32,312 nt of DNA, from NCBI GenBank assembly GCA_025457965.1, contig JALOTJ010000025.1:1-32312 (forward strand), written 5' to 3'. The notes beneath the pieces were generated by a model. The model saw nothing but the letters and a program-made list of their open reading frames with translations, did not search any database and had not been told where the DNA came from. The position numbers were made by a program, and so were the translations under genes. Position 1 is the stretch's first letter. The number at the start of each line of letters is the position of its first letter. Below, piece by piece: positions 1 to 8,557 of this stretch. Source of the DNA: Spirochaetota bacterium (GTDB lineage: Bacteria; Spirochaetota; UBA4802; UBA5368).

Positions 1-84
1 CTCGATATCAGCAATCACGCAATTACCGTCGATTATGAAAAGGACTACGTGGCCGAGGAGATCATACGCTTTCTCGGTTCCTGA
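1..84 (+). CDS. C-terminal tail of a probable alpha/beta hydrolase (partial)
   Basis: An open frame enters from the left edge and ends in TGA at 82-84, giving 27 residues. The peptide contains S-N-H-A-I-T-V-D-Y-E-K-D followed by an amphipathic helix ending I-R-F-L-G-S. This resembles the C-terminus of carboxylesterase-type alpha/beta hydrolases (Est30-like), where S-x-H-V-I-T-x-D carries the catalytic histidine and is followed by a short terminal helix. The family assignment is an inference from this one motif, because the nucleophile and acid lie outside the window. Substrate cannot be judged. Confidence 0.5.
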   Translation, partial: LDISNHAITVDYEKDYVAEEIIRFLGS

Positions 85-137
85 ACCGCTACGCCGATCG
101 CCTCTCATCAAATCCCCTTTAAATAAGTAAAATAATG

Positions 138-165
138 TTGACATACATCGCCGATTAAATAATGC
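138..165 (+). promoter_or_regulatory. Possible sigma-70-type promoter for the beta-barrel gene
   Basis: There is a perfect TTGACA at 138-143 in an AT-rich stretch upstream of the gene starting at 204. The best -10 at acceptable spacing (16) is TAATGC at 160-165, which is poor. The -35 is convincing and the -10 is not. Confidence 0.3.
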
Positions 166-203
166 TCGACCCTGCATTTTATTTTTTTTGTGAGGAGACC
201 TCT

Positions 204-1031
204 ATGCTTAGAAGAACCTGTATCATACTGCTCGCGGCGCTCATGGCGTTCGCGCTCATTCCCGCCGGCGCGGACGCGGCCGAGAAGCCCTACACCGGCC
301 GGACATGGGAATACGTCAACGTCACCATGCTGCTTTCCCCCAACTGGGCGTTCATGGTGATGCCGGGGCATCGCTTCGAGTTTTTCCGAGGGGCGGACCC
401 AACTTCGAGCGCAAAAGAAACGTTTTTATGGGAATTGTTCGCGGGCCCCATCTATATCCACAAGTTTGAAAGCTTCACCTTTAAACTGCCACTCTGGTAT
501 TATTACATGGGGTTTATCATTGACGGCGACGATAAGAGACCGACCAGAGGGGACTACGAATATCGTTTTTATTCCCATAACATCGAGGTAGTGCCGATCT
601 TCGAATTCAATGTGGACGCGATGAAGATCACCAGCAGAACGATATTCCATAACAAGGTGTATGCGGACAATAATACGTATAGGACTGAAAACCAGAAAAA
701 GGGTCACTCGCTATTGATACGGCAGATGCTCATGCTAGAATACACGCTAACTCCGATGTTTTCGCTGATTCTCGGTGATGAGATATTCGTTGGAGTCAAG
801 GAAGACGGCGGAACAAAGGACCTTGGTCCGATAGGCGAGCCATTCTACGAGCGAAACGGCTTTTCCGAGAACCGCCTCCACGCGGGATTCAATGTTAAAT
901 TCAACCCGTTTCTTTCGCTCTCGCCGCAGTATGTATACGATACGACCTACAAACCCGAGTCGGGATACCGGCTGACGTCGCGCAACCACTACATCATGCT
1001 TACGCTCAATTATGTTCTGAAACTGTATTAG
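204..1031 (+). CDS. Predicted outer-membrane beta-barrel protein
   Basis: This 275-aa protein begins at ATG 204, which has GAGGAG at 192-197 as ribosome site; an upstream in-frame start at 162 has no such site. Residues 1-25 form a signal peptide (R-R, then a Leu/Ala/Ile-rich core ending A-D-A-A), so the protein is exported. The mature part is rich in alternating aromatic/polar segments (for example F-K-L-P-L-W-Y-Y-Y, L-S-P-Q-Y-V-Y) and ends in an aromatic residue (K-L-Y), typical of outer-membrane beta-barrels. The last third, with R-L-H-A-G-F-N-V-K-F-N-P and N-H-Y-I-M-L-T-L-N-Y, recalls the DUF2490-like barrel style; that is a weak inference. No ligand or transport role can be assigned. The gene stands alone between a possible promoter and a strong terminator. 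Confidence 0.75.
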   Translation: MLRRTCIILLAALMAFALIPAGADAAEKPYTGRTWEYVNVTMLLSPNWAFMVMPGHRFEFFRGADPTSSAKETFLWELFAGPIYIHKFESFTFKLPLWYYYMGFIIDGDDKRPTRGDYEYRFYSHNIEVVPIFEFNVDAMKITSRTIFHNKVYADNNTYRTENQKKGHSLLIRQMLMLEYTLTPMFSLILGDEIFVGVKEDGGTKDLGPIGEPFYERNGFSENRLHAGFNVKFNPFLSLSPQYVYDTTYKPESGYRLTSRNHYIMLTLNYVLKLY

Positions 1032-1042
1032 GACCAGTCAAC

Positions 1043-1077
1043 CGCGGGCACCCGAAAGGGGCCCGCGTCTTTCCCTT
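1043..1077 (+). terminator. Rho-independent terminator after the beta-barrel gene
   Basis: CGCGGGC (1043-1049) pairs with GCCCGCG (1061-1067). Inside, CCC (1051-1053) pairs with GGG (1058-1060) across a GAAA tetraloop, with one bulged A at 1050, giving 10 base pairs in all. A T/C-rich tail (TCTTTCCCTT, 1068-1077) follows. It lies 12 bases after the stop codon. Confidence 0.8.
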
Positions 1078-1088
1078 CCATATCGCAC

Positions 1089-1117
1089 TTGACATATCAC
1101 ACCAACGCGCATAGAAA
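1089..1117 (+). promoter_or_regulatory. Promoter for the 1184/3124 gene pair
   Basis: A perfect -35 TTGACA at 1089-1094 is followed after exactly 17 bases by TAGAAA at 1112-1117 (4 of 6 matches to TATAAT). It lies between the terminator at 1043 and the start at 1184, leaving a leader of about 60 bases. Just before the start codon, GCGTG (1164-1168) and CACGC (1177-1181) form a short inverted repeat around the weak ribosome site. Confidence 0.55.
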
Positions 1118-1183
1118 TCACACAACGCTCCGAAGCGCCGTATACGTTCGGTTTCGCGTCGGAGCGTGGGGATTGTCACGCAC

Positions 1184-3127
1184 ATGGTGCAGAAGAGCGA
1201 CGAAATAAAAAAGCTGGAGCGCAGGGCCAAGACCATGCTGCTCGACAAGGATATTCCCCCCGCGAAGATGGACATCGTGCGTTCGCTCCTCAATAACACT
1301 GAAATCGCGTCCTGGGAGCGATACAGCACCATCATCTCGCTCATACAATCCTGCCCCGACAGGGCCCCCGTCAGACAGCGCACCGAAAGGGTCGAGGTCA
1401 AGCCCCGCCGGAAAATCAAACGAACGACAACTGTCGAGGATTCCCCCGCACAGCGCAGGGTCGTGGCACTGGAACCCGGTGGAGCCTTCGTCAATGCGCT
1501 GTACGGCAAATATAAAAACCCTCGGCTGTTTAAAAAGCGCTATCTGGTCCACGCGCCTAACAGGCTCGGGATAGGCATACGCAAGCGGCTGATACCATCC
1601 AGACTCCTCCTGGCGGTTCTGGGAAGCGTCATAGCGGCACAGGAGCTTATTCTCTCGCGTCTTTCCACGCTGATGCAGGCCATGCTCGAGGACCCCGCCG
1701 TCACCGAACCGATCGTATTCAATTACCTGCGGCACTTCAGGGACTGGATGATCGCCGCACCGCTGGTGCAGTATTCGTACGATTTGATAAAATGGATGGA
1801 TCGGGGTACGTTCGAAGACGAGTTGAGGCTCTTCGTCGTGCCGTTCTTTTCCTTCCTAAAGCTCCCGGCCGAAACGCGCGAAATGATCATCCTTCAGATT
1901 GAAAACAGACTGCGGATGACCGACGATCTCCGAAAGGAGGAGGCCGGGGTGAACGAGCCGGATTCCATTCGCCATGCGAAGGAAAAGCGTAATCTGGAGA
2001 GGGAAAAGCAGGTCTACGAATACATGATGCTTGTACGGTCGTTTCTGCCGGGATCCGTCCGCTCCGACTCGGCCCTTTCCCAGCAGCTCAGACAGAAATA
2101 CGGCCTGCAGTCATACCCGCAGCTGCTCCTGGCGCTTATGGAGGCGCTGGTGTTTCGCCGAGGGATCGATTATCGGGATCTTGACGCCTATTACGGCATC
2201 AGTCCCCCCGTGGTGAGCGTGATCGAGTGGGACTACGGCATCGACGCGGTGAAGAAGGCGGGGAAGGACCCGGAATCGAGAAAGCGACGCCACATAGACG
2301 CACTGAAACGGCAGCTTGCGCCCTACGATGAATTGTACGCGCTGCTGAAGCTCACCATAGACGGTCGCGACCTGCTTCTCCGGGCCTTCGAGGAGCAGTG
2401 GAGGATGGTTGACCGCCGCCAGCGTGATTTCGAGAACATCCACGAGGAGGATTTTATCTCTTTTCTCGACGGATGCGTTAACTACTTCAATAACTGCTTC
2501 GTTCCCGTCATCGACGGATCTACCATCAGGTTTGAAGACGGGAACAGGAGTCCCCTTGAAGGGGTTGTCTTCGCCCCCGCGGTTTTCGCGGCCGAGCTTT
2601 CCGGCCTTGCGCAGGTGCTTGGAGATATGCATTCGTTTAAAACGAACAATCCATCGCTCGCGCTTGGAAGAGAAGAGGTACGGCGGATATTCCAGGGCAA
2701 AATTCCTTCCATGCTGCACGTCGAACGCTTTGTAAACGGCATAGGGTGTCTTTTTTTCGAGATCGGAAACAGGATGCAGGCAGTCTACGGTATGCACCGG
2801 CGATGGGTGTCCGGCGGGGGAGTGGCCGAAGCCATGGAGCTTCGCGGGGCGCTTGGGCGGGAAGCGCTGGCGGCGGGCGATGATGCCGTCGCGCCGCTTC
2901 CCTTTCATGATTGCCGCATAAGCGGTTTTGAAAACTCCCGGGCCCTTTCAAAGACGCTCTCCGGTCGGTATCTGGTCGCCGATGCCCCCGGCGGAGTAAT
3001 AGAACAGATTGCCGCCTTTTCATACCAGCTCGCCTACGAATGTCAGAACGAGAATATTCAGGGGGAGCTTTCCAGGCGGAAGGAACTGATGGCCGAGATT
3101 CAAGAGCTTGCGGGGAAGGGCCCGTGA
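1184..3127 (+). CDS. Hypothetical protein, 647 aa, helical and cytoplasmic
   Basis: I do not recognise this family. The start chosen is ATG 1184 with GGGGA at 1168-1172; a GTG at 1166 in the same frame would add six residues but has no usable ribosome site. There is no signal peptide and no clear membrane span. The first 60 residues are charged and helical, followed by a basic linker (about 70-95, with K-P-R-R-K-I-K-R). After that come long predicted helices, for example around L-L-L-A-V-L-G-S-V-I-A-A-Q-E-L and a highly charged helix around 275-295 (H-A-K-E-K-R-N-L-E-R-E-K). No enzyme motif was seen. The stop codon overlaps the start of the next gene (GTGA, 3124-3127), so the two are probably translated together. 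Its own promoter precedes it. It could be a scaffold or regulatory protein, but nothing in the sequence demonstrates that. Confidence 0.75.
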   Translation: MVQKSDEIKKLERRAKTMLLDKDIPPAKMDIVRSLLNNTEIASWERYSTIISLIQSCPDRAPVRQRTERVEVKPRRKIKRTTTVEDSPAQRRVVALEPGGAFVNALYGKYKNPRLFKKRYLVHAPNRLGIGIRKRLIPSRLLLAVLGSVIAAQELILSRLSTLMQAMLEDPAVTEPIVFNYLRHFRDWMIAAPLVQYSYDLIKWMDRGTFEDELRLFVVPFFSFLKLPAETREMIILQIENRLRMTDDLRKEEAGVNEPDSIRHAKEKRNLEREKQVYEYMMLVRSFLPGSVRSDSALSQQLRQKYGLQSYPQLLLALMEALVFRRGIDYRDLDAYYGISPPVVSVIEWDYGIDAVKKAGKDPESRKRRHIDALKRQLAPYDELYALLKLTIDGRDLLLRAFEEQWRMVDRRQRDFENIHEEDFISFLDGCVNYFNNCFVPVIDGSTIRFEDGNRSPLEGVVFAPAVFAAELSGLAQVLGDMHSFKTNNPSLALGREEVRRIFQGKIPSMLHVERFVNGIGCLFFEIGNRMQAVYGMHRRWVSGGGVAEAMELRGALGREALAAGDDAVAPLPFHDCRISGFENSRALSKTLSGRYLVADAPGGVIEQIAAFSYQLAYECQNENIQGELSRRKELMAEIQELAGKGP

Positions 3128-4299
3128 GGAGGCTCTGGGCCTTCGCCGCGGTAATTCTGCTTGCCCTCCCCGTATCGGCGGCCGTCCCTGTCCGGGTGGC
3201 GGTGGTAGCCAACAGGTACGACAGCGTGGAAAAATGGCTGCAGGCGTGCCGCATCCCCTACACCGTCATTAAATACGCCGACCTGAATCATCCGGATATT
3301 TACCGTCGTCACGACGCGATATTTTTCCCGTCCGGAATGGAGCCGCCGCCGGAGACAAGCATAAATATCCTTTCCCGCGGCACGAGCATCCAGGGGGTCA
3401 CGCTCAGGGAAGGGCATTACGAACTGGACAGGAAGGAGCTTGCCCGCAAACTGCGCGCCTTTATCGACGGCGGAGGGAGCGCGTATTTCTCGGGATATTC
3501 GTGGGATATCCTGCACGGCGCCTACGACGATTTCAGCTTCTTTTACGGCTTCCCCTATATCGGGAGTGCCGGAACAATCGATTTGCGCCTCGAGGAAGAT
3601 CTCTTGGGCTTTGTATCTTCCCCGCGGTTTTCGGCCCATATGCCTTTCTCGGGATGGGTGGCGGTGAAATCCATAAGTAACGCGGATGTGCTTGCCGGCG
3701 GCAGGTTCGATACGCCCCGGGGGCAGAAGGAAGGGCCGGTGATAGTCCGCCTCAAGCGCAAACGGGGCGAGGCCTACTATACCGGGTATTACACCGGTGA
3801 GACCGGCAATCCGATAATGCGCTTCCTTGTGATCCGGGTCGCGTTCGGGAGCCTTTTGACATCGCTGGAAGCCGGTGCGGGAAGATGGGACCAGACTTCG
3901 GGTGTCAGGATGGTCGATATGCTGCTACCCGGGGAGACTTCCCGGCGCTATACGGTCCCGCTCAAGAAGGGCCGAAATACCATTTTTTTCGGAAGCGAAA
4001 GCGGTTTCTTCCAGGCGGACGTCTATTCGGGCGACGCGCTGATCGCTTCGCGTCAGACATGGGAAAGGGAGTTCGCACTGGATGTCCGGGCGACCGTAGA
4101 GGGCACATACGGCCTGCGGATTTTTCCCGCGGGAAACGGCAGGAGCATCCCGTACGCCATTTCGGTAAAGCACGGCATGCGCCTGGTCCCCTATTTCAGG
4201 AGGGTGGTCCTCGCCTTTTTATTTTTTTTGGTGATCGCCGCCCTCGTGTTCATCAATCGATTCATGAATCCGCGAAAATATTCGGGGCGGGCGCGATAA
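3124..4299 (+). CDS. Exported membrane-anchored protein with a GATase-like domain
   Basis: This 391-aa protein is predicted to start at GTG 3124, overlapping the preceding stop by four bases, with GGGGAAGGG at 3112-3120 as ribosome site. Starting here exposes a clean signal peptide (R-R-L-W-A-F-A-A-V-I-L-L-A-L-P-V-S-A-A), which an earlier start would bury. Residues about 22-250 have the order of class I glutamine-amidotransferase/ThuA-like folds: a first strand V-R-V-A-V-V-A-N, D-A-I-F-F-P-S-G, a helix leading to D-G-G-G-S-A-Y-F-S-G, and late G-E-A-Y-Y-T-G-Y-Y. No nucleophilic Cys is seen at the usual elbow, so it is probably not an amidotransferase. A beta-sandwich-like region follows. A single C-terminal membrane span (L-A-F-L-F-F-L-V-I-A-A-L-V-F) leaves a short basic tail in the cytoplasm. 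The fold assignment is an inference and the function is unknown; the partner is likely the upstream 647-aa protein. Confidence 0.75.
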   Translation: MRRLWAFAAVILLALPVSAAVPVRVAVVANRYDSVEKWLQACRIPYTVIKYADLNHPDIYRRHDAIFFPSGMEPPPETSINILSRGTSIQGVTLREGHYELDRKELARKLRAFIDGGGSAYFSGYSWDILHGAYDDFSFFYGFPYIGSAGTIDLRLEEDLLGFVSSPRFSAHMPFSGWVAVKSISNADVLAGGRFDTPRGQKEGPVIVRLKRKRGEAYYTGYYTGETGNPIMRFLVIRVAFGSLLTSLEAGAGRWDQTSGVRMVDMLLPGETSRRYTVPLKKGRNTIFFGSESGFFQADVYSGDALIASRQTWEREFALDVRATVEGTYGLRIFPAGNGRSIPYAISVKHGMRLVPYFRRVVLAFLFFLVIAALVFINRFMNPRKYSGRAR

Positions 4300-4462
4300 A
4301 AGAGTTGCATTCATTTTCCCGGCGGTTTTTTATACCTGCTCAGCCGTTCGCGATGAAATCAACTCAGGCGAGGCCGCACTTTTTCAACGATGAGCTCCTG
4401 ATTTGGGCGGCCCGTCCCGGCCGGCCCTACGGAAGAAACGGCAAATCCAGGAAGAACACCGC

Positions 4463-5224
4463 ATGGGAAGAATTATATCGGTTTCCAATCAGAAGGGAGG
4501 CGTTGGTAAAACCACCACCACCATAAACCTTTCGGCCTTCCTGGCCGAAAAGGGCAGGCGCGTGCTCATCATCGACATCGATCCCCAGGCGAATGCCGGC
4601 TACGGGCTCGGGATAAACGTGGAGGAGGCGGACAACACCCTCTACGAGGTGCTGATAGGCGAGGTGGGGATCCGGCAGGCGATTTATAAAACGGGCATCG
4701 AGAACCTTTTCATCATCCCTTCCAATATTCATCTGTCCGGCGCGCAGATGGACCTCCTGGAACTGGAGGGCCGGGAGTATGTTTTAAAAAAGGCGGTCGC
4801 GCCCATCAGAGACGATTTCGATTTCATCTTCATCGATTGCCCGCCGTCACTCGGCGTTCTCACCCTCAACAGCCTTATCGCCGCCGATTCGGTGATGATC
4901 CCGCTCCAGTGCGAGTATTACGCGCTCGAGGGACTCAGCCAGCTTTTACGGATTATTTCGATGGTGCAGGAGAACCTGAACCGGAATCTGAAAATAGAGG
5001 GCGTGGTGCTCACCATGTACGATTCACGCACCAACCTCTCGCAACAGGTGGTGTCGGACGTGCGCGAGTTTTTCAAGGACAAGGTATTCAAGAGCATCGT
5101 GCCTCGGAACGTCCGCCTCTCCGAGGCGCCCTCGTTCGGCAAGCCCATCGGCATGTACGACCGGCATTGCGTCGGCAGCGAACGCTACGAGGCCCTGGCG
5201 GAAGAGGTGTTGAATAATGGCTAA
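4463..5224 (+). CDS. parA: Chromosome-partitioning ATPase ParA (Soj)
   Basis: ParA is a DNA-binding ATPase that works with ParB to segregate replicated origins. The 253-aa product starts at ATG 4463, with AGGAAG at 4449-4454 eight bases upstream. It shows the deviant Walker A box K-G-G-V-G-K-T-T with the signature lysine near residue 10, the switch motif D-I-D-P-Q-A-N, the Walker B region F-I-D-C-P-P-S-L, and the family segment [15 protein letters not shown]. Length is normal for chromosomal Soj-type ParA. The end overlaps parB by eight bases, so the two are translationally coupled. No terminator and no clear promoter were found in the 163 bases upstream. No parS-like 16-bp palindrome was noticed in this window. 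Confidence 0.96.
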   Translation: MGRIISVSNQKGGVGKTTTTINLSAFLAEKGRRVLIIDIDPQANAGYGLGINVEEADNTLYEVLIGEVGIRQAIYKTGIENLFIIPSNIHLSGAQMDLLELEGREYVLKKAVAPIRDDFDFIFIDCPPSLGVLTLNSLIAADSVMIPLQCEYYALEGLSQLLRIISMVQENLNRNLKIEGVVLTMYDSRTNLSQQVVSDVREFFKDKVFKSIVPRNVRLSEAPSFGKPIGMYDRHCVGSERYEALAEEVLNNG

Positions 5225-6113
5225 GAAGGTGCTGGGCAAGGGACTGGGCGCGATCATTTCGAGCTCGCCGACACCCGTCGATACGATGGAATTCGCGGTT
5301 ACCGAGGCGAAGGACCGGATAGTGGAGCTCGACGTCGGTGCCATCCGGCCCAACCCGGACCAGCCGAGAACCCACTTCAACGAGGAGGAGATCGAGGGCC
5401 TCGCCGAATCGATCAGGAGCGTGGGGCTGATACAGCCCATCGTCGTGAGGCGCGACGGCGAGAGCTACTACGTTGTGGCGGGCGAGCGGCGCCTGCGCGC
5501 GTCGAAGCTCGCCGGCCTGCAGAAGATAAAAAGCATCGTCATCCGCGCGAACGAGGAGGAAAACCTCACGCTCGCGCTCATCGAGAATATCCAGCGCACC
5601 GACCTCGATCCGATCGAGGAGGCGAAGGCCTACCGCCTGCTCATCAGCCGCTTTCGTCTCAAGCAGCAGGACGTCGCACAGCGCGTGGGCAAGGACCGCG
5701 CCACGGTCGCCAACCTCATGCGCCTCCTCTCCCTGCCCGAGCAGATGCAGCGCGCGGTCTCCGAGGGAAGGATGAGCGTCGGTCACGCGAAGGTGCTCCT
5801 CGCGCTTCCTCCGGAGCGGCAGAACGCGCTCTTTAACGAAATCCTCGACAAGGGCTATTCGGTACGCATGCTCGAGAAGATGGTGGAGTCGGAGAAAGAG
5901 GCCGAAGGATCGACCGGCAAGGGGGGCGCTGCGAAAAAGTCCGGCCCGAGGGACACCGCCCATATCCGGAAAATGGAGGAAATGCTCGTTTCCCTTCTCG
6001 GCACCAAGGTCGAGATACGCCACTCGGGCGGAAAGGGGCGTATCGAGATCAGCTATTATTCGCTGGACGATTTTGAGCGGATCATCGAAATTCTGCGCAA
6101 AGGCCGTTCCTGA
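5217..6113 (+). CDS. parB: Chromosome-partitioning protein ParB (Spo0J)
   Basis: ParB binds parS sites, loads as a CTP-dependent clamp and stimulates ParA. The 298-aa product begins with the standard [10 protein letters not shown] segment that contacts ParA. The ParB/Srx domain (about 35-125) has the CTP-binding boxes G-E-R-R-L-R-A and E-N-I-Q-R. The central helix-turn-helix region (about 140-180) includes [17 protein letters not shown]. After a lysine-rich linker comes a C-terminal dimerisation domain (about 245-298). The start overlaps the parA end, with GAGG at 5204-5207 inside parA. It converges on the phosphodiesterase gene with a gap of only 21 bases and no evident terminator. Confidence 0.96.
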   Translation: MAKKVLGKGLGAIISSSPTPVDTMEFAVTEAKDRIVELDVGAIRPNPDQPRTHFNEEEIEGLAESIRSVGLIQPIVVRRDGESYYVVAGERRLRASKLAGLQKIKSIVIRANEEENLTLALIENIQRTDLDPIEEAKAYRLLISRFRLKQQDVAQRVGKDRATVANLMRLLSLPEQMQRAVSEGRMSVGHAKVLLALPPERQNALFNEILDKGYSVRMLEKMVESEKEAEGSTGKGGAAKKSGPRDTAHIRKMEEMLVSLLGTKVEIRHSGGKGRIEISYYSLDDFERIIEILRKGRS

Positions 6114-6134
6114 AACGAGCCGCCCTGCCCCCGG

Positions 6135-6626
6135 TCAGTCGATTTCTATCCTTATCTTTTCCACCCGGTCGGTTACCGTGTCCAGCACCGACACCGTCCG
6201 TTCGTCTTCACGGTAGATCGACCCGGGATTGATAACGCGCGTTTTATTCGAAACGTAGTTCTCGAAGATATGGGTATGACCCTTGATGATGTAATCATAG
6301 ATGCCCGAGGACACCGCTTTCCGGAACGAGGGGATGTCGTTGCCGTGGAAGAGCAGTACGCGTTTGCCGCCCGCCGTGAAGTCGCACGACTCCTCGACGC
6401 ACCCGAAGCCCAGATCTCGCGCCTTGTCGTTGATCGCCTCGGCATCGAGGTCGCAGTTGCCGAGTACGAACCGGCAGGGTAGGTCTGTAAAGAGCTCCAT
6501 TATCTTTGGCGAGGTAAGGTCGCCCGCGTGCACCACGAGGTCGACACCGCGTGCCTTGAAAACGGTAACGGCCTTTTTGACCATGGCGACGTCGTTGTGA
6601 GTGTCGGAGATGATGCCGATTTTCAC
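6135..6626 (-). CDS. YfcE/MJ0936-type metallophosphodiesterase
   Basis: A 163-aa calcineurin-like phosphoesterase with all the family's metal-binding blocks: D-T-H-N-D (about 8-12), H-A-G-D-L (about 37), G-N-C-D (about 57), F-H-G-N (about 94) and G-H-T-H (about 116-119). G-N-C-D is the usual form in the YfcE branch, so the site looks intact. Members hydrolyse phosphodiester bonds with two metal ions, but the cell substrate is generally not known. The start is GTG at 6626 and overlaps the metG stop (GTGA, 6623-6626), so it is the last gene of the holB-ricT-metG run and likely co-translated with metG. Confidence 0.9.
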   Translation of the reverse strand: MKIGIISDTHNDVAMVKKAVTVFKARGVDLVVHAGDLTSPKIMELFTDLPCRFVLGNCDLDAEAINDKARDLGFGCVEESCDFTAGGKRVLLFHGNDIPSFRKAVSSGIYDYIIKGHTHIFENYVSNKTRVINPGSIYREDERTVSVLDTVTDRVEKIRIEID

Positions 6627-8548
6627 GAGAGCTTCGCCCCGACGGGGATGTCGTCGCTCACCTCGATCAGGACGGGCCGGTCTTTTTTGTCCTTTTTGGC
6701 GGCAAGAAGCATTCCGTGCGAGGTCCGCTTGAAGAGAATTGCGGGCTTGAGGTTGGCGACGAGCAGGATCTTTTTCCCTGCAAGATCCTCCGGTTTGTAA
6801 TACAGCGCCAGTCCGGCGATGATAGTGCGCGTGTCGGACCCTGAATCCACGCGGAGCTCAAGAAGCCTGTCCGAGCCCTCGACGGCCGCCGCCTCGAGGA
6901 TTTGCGCGACGCGGATGTCGACCTTCGAGAACTCGCTTATATCGATCAGCCCGTCACCGGCGGCCGCGCGGGCGGCAGGCGTCGGCTCAATCGATGAAAT
7001 CGGCCCGGCTTTCGTCTTTTCCTTTTCGATGCGCGGGTAGAGCACTCCCATCTCCCCGATCGGACTTCCGGTCGCGAGCGCATCGAGTGAGGATATTCGA
7101 TCGAGACCGGTGTCGGCGGGAAGTCCAAGCGCCGTTAAGATTACCGGCGATGTGCGATTGAGCACGGGCGACAGGACCACGGCGACGCCGGCGATTGATT
7201 CGAGCAGGTTGCGCATCGTCGAGGAAAGCTCCGCCGTTTTGTTTTCTTTTGCGAGCTGCCATGGTTTGCGCTCGTCGATGTATTTGTTGAGATAGCGTAT
7301 GAACTCCCAGAGCTTTTCGATCGCCACGCTGAACTGGAAGGAGTCAACGAGCGCGGTGTATGAGGAGAGCGCATCGCTGAATTTCGAAAGGAGCGCTTCG
7401 CGTCCCGCGTTTTGTGACTTCTCGAGCGCGGGGATGTTACCGTCAAAGAATTTCCTGACCATGTCGAACGAGCGCTTTACGAGGTTGCCCAGGTCGTTTG
7501 CAAGGTCATAGTTGATGCGGTTGACGATGGCCTCCTCGCTGAAGCGCGCGTCGGCGCCGAAGTTCATCTCGCGCAGGAAAAAATAGCGTATCTGGTCGTT
7601 GCCGAAACGGTCTATGAGCTCGAGCGGACGCACGACGTTGCCGAGGCTCTTGGACATCTTGGCATCCTCCATGTTCCAGTAACCGTGAACGTTGAGGTGG
7701 AGGAAGGGCTCGATCCCCGCGGCCTTCAGCATGGTGGGCCAGAAGATTCCATGGGGTTTCACGATGTCCTTTGCGATAAGGTGGTGCGCCACGGGCCAGT
7801 AGCGGGCGAATTTCGCATCGTCGGGGAAACCCAGGGCGCTTATATAGTTGATAAGCGCGTCGAACCAGACGTAGGTAACGAACTTGTCGTCGAACGGCAG
7901 GGTTATTCCCCACTGAAGCCGTGTCTTGGGTCGCGAGATGCAGAGGTCCTCGAGAGCCTCGCCTTCGAGCATGGCGAGCACCTCGTTACGATAGCGCTCG
8001 GGACGGATGAAATCGGGATGCGATTTGATATACTCGACGAGCCATCCCTGGTACTTGCTCATCTTGAAGAAATAATTGCTTTCCTCGATATATTCAAGCG
8101 GCTTGTTGTGGTCCGGGCATTTGCCGTCGACCATGTCCTTCTCGGTGAAGAAGCGCTCGCAACCGAAGCAGTAGTGGCCTCCGTAGCTTGCGAAGTAGAT
8201 GTCGCCGGCGTCGTATACCTTTTGCAGAACGGCCTGCACCACTTTCCGATGCCGGTCCTCGGTGGTGCGGATGAAGTCATCGAAGTCGAGGCCCATCTTC
8301 CGCCAGGTGTCGCGAAAGAGCGCGCTGATTCGGTTCGAGTATTCCTCCGGCCGGGCCCCGGCCTCGGCGGAGGCTTTGACGATCTTGTCGCCGTGCTCAT
8401 CGGTGCCGGTGAGAAAGTAGGTGTCGTATCCCATGAGCGAGTAATGCCGCTTGAGAAAGTCGGCGAGGATGGTGGTGTATGCGTGGCCTATGTGCGGTTC
8501 GGCATTGACATAGTAGATGGGGGTCGTAACATAGAATCGCTTGTCCAT
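6623..8548 (-). CDS. metG: Methionyl-tRNA synthetase with C-terminal tRNA-binding domain
   Basis: This enzyme charges tRNA-Met and initiator tRNA with methionine. The 641-aa protein is a class I synthetase with the HIGH box P-H-I-G-H (18-22) and K-M-S-K-S (297-301). A single zinc knuckle uses C127, C130, C144 and H147 (C-F-G-C and C-P-D-H), as in the Thermus/Aquifex-type bacterial branch. The anticodon-binding helical domain covers about 370-510. The last ~105 residues are an EMAP-II/Trbp111-like tRNA-binding domain (from D-I-R-V-A-Q-I-L to the end) that usually drives dimerisation. Start ATG 8548 is preceded by AGAGGA, which overlaps the ricT stop, so translation is probably coupled. The ricT-metG neighbourhood resembles the Bacillus holB-yaaT-metS region. 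Confidence 0.97.
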   Translation of the reverse strand: MDKRFYVTTPIYYVNAEPHIGHAYTTILADFLKRHYSLMGYDTYFLTGTDEHGDKIVKASAEAGARPEEYSNRISALFRDTWRKMGLDFDDFIRTTEDRHRKVVQAVLQKVYDAGDIYFASYGGHYCFGCERFFTEKDMVDGKCPDHNKPLEYIEESNYFFKMSKYQGWLVEYIKSHPDFIRPERYRNEVLAMLEGEALEDLCISRPKTRLQWGITLPFDDKFVTYVWFDALINYISALGFPDDAKFARYWPVAHHLIAKDIVKPHGIFWPTMLKAAGIEPFLHLNVHGYWNMEDAKMSKSLGNVVRPLELIDRFGNDQIRYFFLREMNFGADARFSEEAIVNRINYDLANDLGNLVKRSFDMVRKFFDGNIPALEKSQNAGREALLSKFSDALSSYTALVDSFQFSVAIEKLWEFIRYLNKYIDERKPWQLAKENKTAELSSTMRNLLESIAGVAVVLSPVLNRTSPVILTALGLPADTGLDRISSLDALATGSPIGEMGVLYPRIEKEKTKAGPISSIEPTPAARAAAGDGLIDISEFSKVDIRVAQILEAAAVEGSDRLLELRVDSGSDTRTIIAGLALYYKPEDLAGKKILLVANLKPAILFKRTSHGMLLAAKKDKKDRPVLIEVSDDIPVGAKLS

Positions 8549-8557
8549 CGAATCCTC

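Noticed and set aside
4300..4462. Promoter for parA (TTGCAT and TATACC)
   Set aside because: The two hexamers are 20 bases apart, beyond normal spacing, and no better pair was seen.
6450..6460. G-N-C-D instead of G-N-H-D in the phosphodiesterase
   Set aside because: This form is normal for the YfcE/MJ0936 branch, so it is not a lost active-site residue.
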